NCBI GenBank assembly: GCA_028867785.1
Contig: JAGWFS010000002.1
Coordinates: 178,678-242,677 of the forward strand
Direction of reading: 5' to 3'
Length of the DNA stretch: 64,000 bases
From: Nitrososphaerota archaeon
GTDB taxonomy: Archaea > Thermoproteota > Nitrososphaeria > Nitrososphaerales > Nitrosopumilaceae
The translations under genes and the position numbers were made by a program. The notes under the pieces are model-generated. The model saw only the letters and a list, made by a program, of their open reading frames with translations, did no database searches and had not been told where the DNA came from. This document shows positions 59,511-64,000 of this stretch, one piece after another (position 1 is the stretch's first letter; each line of letters opens with the position of its first letter).

Positions 59511-60062
59511 GTGCTAGATCTTGTTGCAAAAAAACTATTCCTTACCAGAGGTAAGGGCGTACACCAGGACAGGCTGACAAGTTTTGAATACGCATTACGC
59601 GACGCCGGGATTGCCGGAACTAACATCGTTTTAATTTCAAGCATATTTCCACCTGGTGCAAAGCTAATCTCAAGGGCAGAGGGGCTTAAATTGATACGTC
59701 CTGGTAGTGTGCAGTTTGTAATCTATGCCAGAAATGAGACAAATGAACCGCATAGACTATTGGCATCGTCCGTGGGAATAGCGGAACCAAAAGACAAGAC
59801 AAAGTATGGCTATTTGTCAGAATATCACTCGTTTGGGGAAACCGAGAAAGAGGCAGGAGAATATGCCGAGGATATAGCAGCTCAGATGCTAGCATCATCT
59901 CTTGGAATAGAATTTGATGTAAACAAGAGCTGGGATGAAAAGAAACAACAGTGGAAAATATCTAATCAGATATACAAGACAAGAAACATCACCCAGAGTG
60001 CCGTTGGAGATCCGCATGGTAGGTGGACAACTGTCTTTTCAGCCGCTGTTCTGATTCTCTAG
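59511..60062 (+). CDS. pdaD: Pyruvoyl-dependent arginine decarboxylase
   Basis: A 183-residue protein with GTG start. The self-cleavage site is Ser-Ser in NIVLISSIFPPGA (S43-S44), which makes the pyruvoyl group. Other blocks: RGKGVHQDRLTSFEYALRDAGI at the N-terminus, SEYHSFGETEKEAGEYAEDIA, and a late HGRWTTVFSAAVLI. It makes agmatine from arginine, the first step of archaeal polyamine synthesis, which feeds the deoxyhypusine route also encoded here. Confidence 0.93.
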   Translation: MLDLVAKKLFLTRGKGVHQDRLTSFEYALRDAGIAGTNIVLISSIFPPGAKLISRAEGLKLIRPGSVQFVIYARNETNEPHRLLASSVGIAEPKDKTKYGYLSEYHSFGETEKEAGEYAEDIAAQMLASSLGIEFDVNKSWDEKKQQWKISNQIYKTRNITQSAVGDPHGRWTTVFSAAVLIL

Positions 60063-61241
60063 TCCCCTTCTTCTCATAAAGAGGTAAACTGCCGCACCTC
60101 CCGCGATTACAATTCCTACTATTACATATGTGGAATAGTCTGGATTATCTGTATGCGGAGCGCCACCTGAACTTGAATTTGTTTGTTGGTTTGGTTGTGA
60201 TGACGGGGGGCCTATTGTGAGTGCCAAGTCGTCGTTTGTTGCAGATGTTGTTGTACCGAAAATGTAAATTCCAGTAACCTGTTGCCCTGAACTTGGATCA
60301 AAGACCCATCCGGACTTGTTGAGGTCTGTTGGAATGCCCTGACTGTTTGTAGGCACTGTATTGCCAGCGTCGCTTGTTATTGACGTATCATTTCTTGATA
60401 GTACTGAAACTTGGACAAGTGAATTGAGTGGGAAAAAGCCCCCGCTAAAATAAGATGATCTGTTTAATTGGCTGATTCCGAAGAAATCAAGTGGCCTGAT
60501 TGCTGTAACCTCTCCTTTGATTGGCGAGTGGGCAGATACCTGTAATTGATATATTGACCGACTGTTTGTTGTAGTGGGCGTTATTGCAAAGGTTACGGTA
60601 GAGTTGGTAGCATCTGATAGTTTTCTTGCTACATCGTAAAACCCGCCGCCATTCCGTATTTGCTGTGGCAACAATATGGATGTTAACTGATCAAATAGAT
60701 ATGATGACTTGAGCTGTGGCGCAGTATATACCGCGGAAATTGTCCTATTTCCTGATAGTGCACCCGAAGTTCCAAGTGCACCACTCAGCTCCCCCTTTGG
60801 ACGTATGTAAACTGAATTAAACGTTGCATCAAGCAAGAATGCCTTGTTGATGTCTCCAATGAGGCTGTCGCCAATTGTACGAGTAACAGTCTGTATTTTG
60901 GTGATGTTATAGGATTCTATGAGCGCTGGGGAGTAGATTGTTATCAGGACACATGTCTGTCCTGTGACCCCTGGAACACACGAATCTGTGTTAGTTATGG
61001 CAATAGATGTGACGTTTGCAGTATTGGCAATCTTCTGATCCAACGTGGTAGGAACACGCATCTCAAGCGGGCTGGTGCTACTGAGTGTGACAAACGCAGT
61101 GGTCTGGTTTTGTATTTTTTCATCAACAAGCACCTGGGCAGTTTCGCGGTACGTTGCAAGCTGAGGTTGCTGTGCATATGCGCCAGCAAAAGTGCTCATT
61201 ACAACTGCAGAAATCAACAAACCTACAATAACGGACTTCAT
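60039..61241 (-). CDS. Exported Ser/Thr/Asn-rich protein with C-terminal anchor
   Basis: A 400-residue protein. Signal peptide (cleavage near GAYAQQ), many N-x-S/T sites, two cysteines (SCVPGVTGQTCVL) that may pair, a Ser/Asn-rich stalk (SSQPNQQTNSSSGG), then a membrane helix (YVIVGIVIAGGAAVYLFM) and basic RRRG tail. This is a typical anchored surface protein. No PEF sorting motif seen. Its tail overlaps the decarboxylase gene by 24 bases. Confidence 0.7.
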   Translation of the reverse strand: MKSVIVGLLISAVVMSTFAGAYAQQPQLATYRETAQVLVDEKIQNQTTAFVTLSSTSPLEMRVPTTLDQKIANTANVTSIAITNTDSCVPGVTGQTCVLITIYSPALIESYNITKIQTVTRTIGDSLIGDINKAFLLDATFNSVYIRPKGELSGALGTSGALSGNRTISAVYTAPQLKSSYLFDQLTSILLPQQIRNGGGFYDVARKLSDATNSTVTFAITPTTTNSRSIYQLQVSAHSPIKGEVTAIRPLDFFGISQLNRSSYFSGGFFPLNSLVQVSVLSRNDTSITSDAGNTVPTNSQGIPTDLNKSGWVFDPSSGQQVTGIYIFGTTTSATNDDLALTIGPPSSQPNQQTNSSSGGAPHTDNPDYSTYVIVGIVIAGGAAVYLFMRRRGLENQNSG

Positions 61242-61273
61242 TTAATGCAACTTTCGATCTCGAACTATTAAGT

Positions 61274-61429
61274 CTACCCACGAAGTTTTTCTATCTTGAC
61301 TGCAAATCTCTGAAACGGCTCTTCCTTAAAGTGTTCTTTACATACAAGCATGGTCTCTCGAGGATCCGGGCCGCAGTCATAAGTAATCAAATATTCTGGC
61401 TCTTTATTGCAACATCTGGGATATTTCAC
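61274..61429 (-). CDS. Small cysteine protein (51 aa)
   Basis: GTG 61429 to TAG 61274. The 51 residues include KYPRCCNKEPEYLITYDCGPDP and METMLVCKEHF-like VCKEHF. The arrangement CC...C...C-x2-H suggests a zinc site. A TATA-like TTTTATAATG on the minus strand precedes the GTG by roughly 20 bases. Unknown family. Confidence 0.6.
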   Translation of the reverse strand: MKYPRCCNKEPEYLITYDCGPDPRETMLVCKEHFKEEPFQRFAVKIEKLRG

Positions 61430-61482
61430 TTGTAGATTACTTTACATTATAAAATAAAATAGTTTTAGATCTGCTCCCAATA

Positions 61483-61491
61483 GTTTAAATT
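61483..61491 (+). promoter_or_regulatory. TATA-like box before a candidate small RNA
   Basis: TTAAATTAT on the plus strand lies about 26 bases before position 61513. No ORF follows, but two hairpins do (see next entry). Confidence 0.35.
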
Positions 61492-61512
61492 ATAATGAAT
61501 CGTTCCAGTCAC

Positions 61513-61579
61513 TGACATCGGTTCAAACCGTAGGGGAACATGCCTGGCAGTCGAGGGCGCTTGACTGCCAGGCGCTTTT
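61513..61579 (+). ncRNA. Candidate small RNA with terminator-like hairpin
   Basis: Downstream of a TATA-like box there is a hairpin CGGT, TCAA, ACCG (61519-61530), a 11-base link, then a perfect 11-bp stem (61542-61552 with 61563-61573, loop GAGGGCGCTT), followed by GCTTTTA. Total about 65 bases. The strong stem and T-run fit the end of a short RNA. It lies just past the stop codon of the convergent pepF gene, so it may also act as that gene's 3' boundary. Confidence 0.4.
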
Positions 61580-63374
61580 AGTTTATGATTTTTTCAAGTG
61601 TTCTAGTTTGATTTCTTATGTAGTCAAATCCTTTCTGCCAAAACCCCTCAGACGTGATGTCTATGCCGTATTCTTCAAGCAGTTCTTCAGGCTTTCTTGA
61701 CCCTCCAGACGAAAGGATCTTCAAATAGATGGGAGCAAAAGACCCTCCATCTTTCTTGTATTGTTGGAACAGAGACAAGGATAGCAGGTTCCCAAAAGAA
61801 TACGAATAACAGTAGAATGGAGAGTGGAAAAAATGCGGGATGCACGTCCACTCAACTGCAAAATCTGGAGATATTGCAAGAGACGACCCAAACTGTTCTT
61901 TTAGAATATTCATGTATGTATTAGATATGTCTTGTACTGTTGCACCATCACCTATCTTTTGATGCGCGTCTATCTCAAAGACAGTAAAATAGGACTGTCT
62001 GCCAACCGTGGCATAAAGATCATCAATATGGTCAACCAGTATGGGCTGCTGTTCTTTTTCAGATACTTGGCTTAAGATCCTGTCAAATAGCAGCATCTCG
62101 GAAAAAGTGGATGCAGTCTCAGCCAGGGGAAGGGATGCTTCTTGTATGAAAATTGACTTGTCTGATGCCGCTATGCTGTGTATTGCATGACCTATTTCAT
62201 GGGCCATGGTGAAGACATCGTTGGTTCGACCCTTGAAATTTAGTAAAACATACGGAGTTATTTTTGGTGTTACAGTGCTGCAGAAGGCACCACTTCTCTT
62301 CCCAATTCTTATCTGTGAATCTACATGGTTTTCCACAAACACCCTTTTTGCAAATTCTCCAAGCGTAGGACTAAAGTCCTTCAAGGTCTGAAGAACGGTT
62401 TTGACTGCCTTGTCGTACGTGTATCTTTTCTCCTCTTTTTTCTGAATAGGCGCATACAAATCGTATCTTCTGAGCTTTTTTACTTTCAAAAGGCTGGCCT
62501 TTAATGAAAAAAATCTTCGAAAGACACCTGCATTATCTTTGCACACTGAAATTAGCGATTCAACCGTTTTATCATCCACATCGTTTCCAATATTTCTGAC
62601 TGATATGGGAGAAGAATATCCTCGAATCTGAATGCATTCGTCTTTCCAGTTTTGGACGATGTTCTGGTATATCTCACCTAGAACTCCCTTGTTTTTGTCA
62701 AATTGTGATAACAGTGATTTGTACGCAATTTCCCTTGTTTTTGTCTTGGGGCTTCGAACAAGCTGAGTAATCTCCTCTCTCGTGTACGTTCGCGTCCTGC
62801 CGTCAATCTTGACGGTAAACTGGAACGCGTTTGTAATCTTGTCATACAATTTCACTAGGGCAGAATGACCGGTCACATCAAGTGTGTTTATTATCTTTTC
62901 TTCTGGCTCTGACAAAGAATATCTTGCCAACGTCCTTTTGTGTTTGAGGAACTCGCGAAGCTCGCCTGTGTTTTGCATCAGTCTGTGCGCGTTTTTCCCA
63001 TCAATCTGCTTCTTCCACCACTGGTCAAAAAACAGAGTTCTGTTGTCAATTTCTGCACCAAATTTTCTCATCTTGGTGAGAAGCGATGTTGTCTTGTCAG
63101 ACTGCGTGTCTGATGAGTATTCAAGAGACGCATATCCTGAAACAATGCTGAACCTCTCTATTATCTCCTCGAGTGAATGCAGCATGGCAAGAAATTTTTT
63201 TTCTGAAATGTTGGAAGAAAGATGGGGCTTGTTTTTCTCAAATGCCTTGACTTTGGATTCTATGCCTTGAAGTCTTTTCTCAAACAAATGCGAATATGGA
63301 TCGTCCACAAGCCCGGTTAGATTCCATTTGCCTGTGCTGAAAGGTCGCATCCACTTCGAGTTCTCGATTCTCAT
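61578..63374 (-). CDS. pepF: Oligoendopeptidase F (M3 family)
   Basis: About 598 residues from ATG 63374 (TTG 63392 also in frame). HExGH motif in TMAHEIGHAIHSIAA with a downstream Glu in QEASLPLAETASTFSEM. The N-terminal half is helical. C-terminal YYSYSFGNLLSLSLF-like block and LEEYGIDI are family features. A cytosolic zinc endopeptidase for short peptides. Confidence 0.94.
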   Translation of the reverse strand: MRIENSKWMRPFSTGKWNLTGLVDDPYSHLFEKRLQGIESKVKAFEKNKPHLSSNISEKKFLAMLHSLEEIIERFSIVSGYASLEYSSDTQSDKTTSLLTKMRKFGAEIDNRTLFFDQWWKKQIDGKNAHRLMQNTGELREFLKHKRTLARYSLSEPEEKIINTLDVTGHSALVKLYDKITNAFQFTVKIDGRTRTYTREEITQLVRSPKTKTREIAYKSLLSQFDKNKGVLGEIYQNIVQNWKDECIQIRGYSSPISVRNIGNDVDDKTVESLISVCKDNAGVFRRFFSLKASLLKVKKLRRYDLYAPIQKKEEKRYTYDKAVKTVLQTLKDFSPTLGEFAKRVFVENHVDSQIRIGKRSGAFCSTVTPKITPYVLLNFKGRTNDVFTMAHEIGHAIHSIAASDKSIFIQEASLPLAETASTFSEMLLFDRILSQVSEKEQQPILVDHIDDLYATVGRQSYFTVFEIDAHQKIGDGATVQDISNTYMNILKEQFGSSLAISPDFAVEWTCIPHFFHSPFYCYSYSFGNLLSLSLFQQYKKDGGSFAPIYLKILSSGGSRKPEELLEEYGIDITSEGFWQKGFDYIRNQTRTLEKIIN

Positions 63375-63517
63375 TAAAATACTATGTGACAAAAATCAAT
63401 CATGTATATGTAATATGAAAAGTTTGGTTGCATTGAATTTTTTTTATTTTTTGATCAGGTGCAGCTTAGTACAAATTCTACGCGTCTCTTATATAGAAAA
63501 ATTACAATATAGAACTA

Positions 63518-63640
63518 ATGAGTATCACAGCATGGCAATGTTACAGATGTAACTTGATTTTCAAAGAAAAATCCCATGTTGAGATGCACAATCAAGTCTC
63601 ACGCCACCATGCAGTGGAAGTAAAGATGGTTTCTCCATGA
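63518..63640 (+). CDS. Mini C2H2 zinc-finger protein (40 aa)
   Basis: ATG 63518, about 27 bases after TATATAG, to TGA 63640. WQCYRCNLIFKEKSHVEMHNQVSRHH fits C-x2-C-x12-H-x5-H (with an extra His). The remaining ten residues are a tail (AVEVKMVSP). A sister of the 33-residue finger at 11799-11900. It may bind DNA, RNA or protein. Promoter and start fit a leaderless mRNA. Confidence 0.7.
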   Translation: MSITAWQCYRCNLIFKEKSHVEMHNQVSRHHAVEVKMVSP

Positions 63641-63724
63641 ATGTGTTCTTGATGCATCTAGAAAATACGGTGTTGGGATGTTGTTGGCAAGTATTTATTT
63701 AGCCCAGAATTAGATTACCCGTTC

Positions 63725-64000
63725 GTGGACCCGCATAGTTTTCATGGAAAAGACATCAGACACTTGAAAATCAAGCCCAACATGGGCGTTGATGACCTGG
63801 TGGATATCTTTGCAAGTACGGGGTATAATGCAAGACAGCTTGGGGAGGCTGCAAAACTTTATCGTAAAATGATACGGGACGATGCCACAATCTGTCTTAC
63901 CATATCTGGGGCTATGACGCCTGTAGGCTTTGGAGGTCTCTTTAAGACTCTCATCGAGAGGGGATTTGTTGACTGGATAATCTCGACTGGAGCAAACGTA
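63725..64000 (+). CDS. Deoxyhypusine-synthase-family protein, 5' part (second copy)
   Basis: A GTG start (63725) about 26 bases after TATTTATTTA, then 92 codons that run off the window. The visible part has FHGKDIRHLKIKPNMGVDDLVDIFASTGYNARQLGEAAKLYRKM, then TICLTISGAMTPVGFGGLFKTLIERGFVDWIISTGANV, matching the N-terminal NAD-binding region of DHS. The catalytic Lys is beyond the edge. Two family members in one genome suggest that one may be a DHS-like enzyme for another polyamine substrate. Confidence 0.85.
   Translation, partial: MDPHSFHGKDIRHLKIKPNMGVDDLVDIFASTGYNARQLGEAAKLYRKMIRDDATICLTISGAMTPVGFGGLFKTLIERGFVDWIISTGANV

Noticed and set aside
61519-61530. CGGTTCAAACCG, resembling a tRNA T-loop
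   Set aside because: No matching acceptor stem or anticodon arm upstream; better explained as a small hairpin of a candidate RNA.

Overview
The window comes from an ammonia-oxidising-type archaeon (Thaumarchaeota/Nitrososphaeria). The evidence is archaeal informational and chromatin genes (Alba, SMC, Cdc48 AAA ATPase, aEF-1beta, archaeal-type AspRS, NreA, Dpo4, Pth2, deoxyhypusine synthase), archaeal lipid and cofactor genes (geranylgeranyl reductase family, GTP-dependent dephospho-CoA kinase), several exported cupredoxin proteins, an archaeosortase-family membrane protein, and many genes whose start codon lies about 25-30 bases after a TATA box (leaderless transcripts). Base composition is moderate, which may suggest a Nitrosotenuis-like relative, but that is a guess. 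Genes are tightly packed, with many 4-base start/stop overlaps and tail-to-tail overlaps. No rRNA, tRNA, CRISPR array, insertion sequence or prophage was seen.

Layout. 1-1.7 kb: end of a rhodanese and an exported beta-propeller. 1.8-4.8 kb: a cysteine-rich membrane cluster around a DsbA-like protein (candidate thiol-disulfide or metal system). 4.8-5.4 kb: a gene-poor stretch with a possible decayed ORF. 5.4-8.1 kb: Mrp/ApbC, dephospho-CoA kinase, an exported protein, a candidate C/D-box guide RNA and a small metalloprotease-like protein. 8.2-14.4 kb: proton-pumping pyrophosphatase, small proteins, a JAMM protease, a membrane twin-cupredoxin protein and heme O synthase. 14.4-17.4 kb: operon of zinc-ribbon protein, aEF-1beta, Cdc48 and a winged-helix protein. 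17.4-24.3 kb: geranylgeranyl reductase, Pth2, regulators, methyltransferase, radical SAM, PEBP. 24.3-27.4 kb: an AT-rich TIR protein, then a fluoride riboswitch in front of an exported cupredoxin, then CrcB and DUF190. 27.5-35.7 kb: GTPase-less elongation-factor-like protein, DUF99, NreA, archaeosortase, Dpo4, Alba, LysE, PAC2. 35.7-43.5 kb: an unusual short CysRS/MshC-like enzyme plus GNAT, deoxyhypusine synthase, inositol-phosphate synthase, SMC. 43.5-48.3 kb: two oligopeptide-type ABC ATPases around a repeat protein, and a PiT phosphate system. 48.5-50.9 kb: AspRS and neighbours. 50.9-55.7 kb: ilvB-ilvN-leuA-leuB operon, preceded by a candidate leader peptide rich in Ile, Leu and Val codons. 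55.9-64 kb: LsrF-like aldolase/thiolase and zinc dehydrogenase, pyrophosphatase, peroxiredoxin, pyruvoyl arginine decarboxylase, an exported protein, a candidate small RNA, oligoendopeptidase F, a mini zinc finger, and the start of a second deoxyhypusine-synthase-like gene.

The most notable signals are: (1) the ilvB leader peptide with mutually exclusive base pairings, which looks like ribosome-mediated attenuation in an archaeon; (2) a fluoride riboswitch whose expression platform appears to gate the Shine-Dalgarno of a cupredoxin gene rather than the fluoride channel; (3) a CysRS homologue that ends where mycothiol ligase MshC ends, has a remodelled zinc site, and overlaps an acetyltransferase gene; (4) a membrane CxxC/DsbA cluster; (5) a well-formed C/D-box sRNA.
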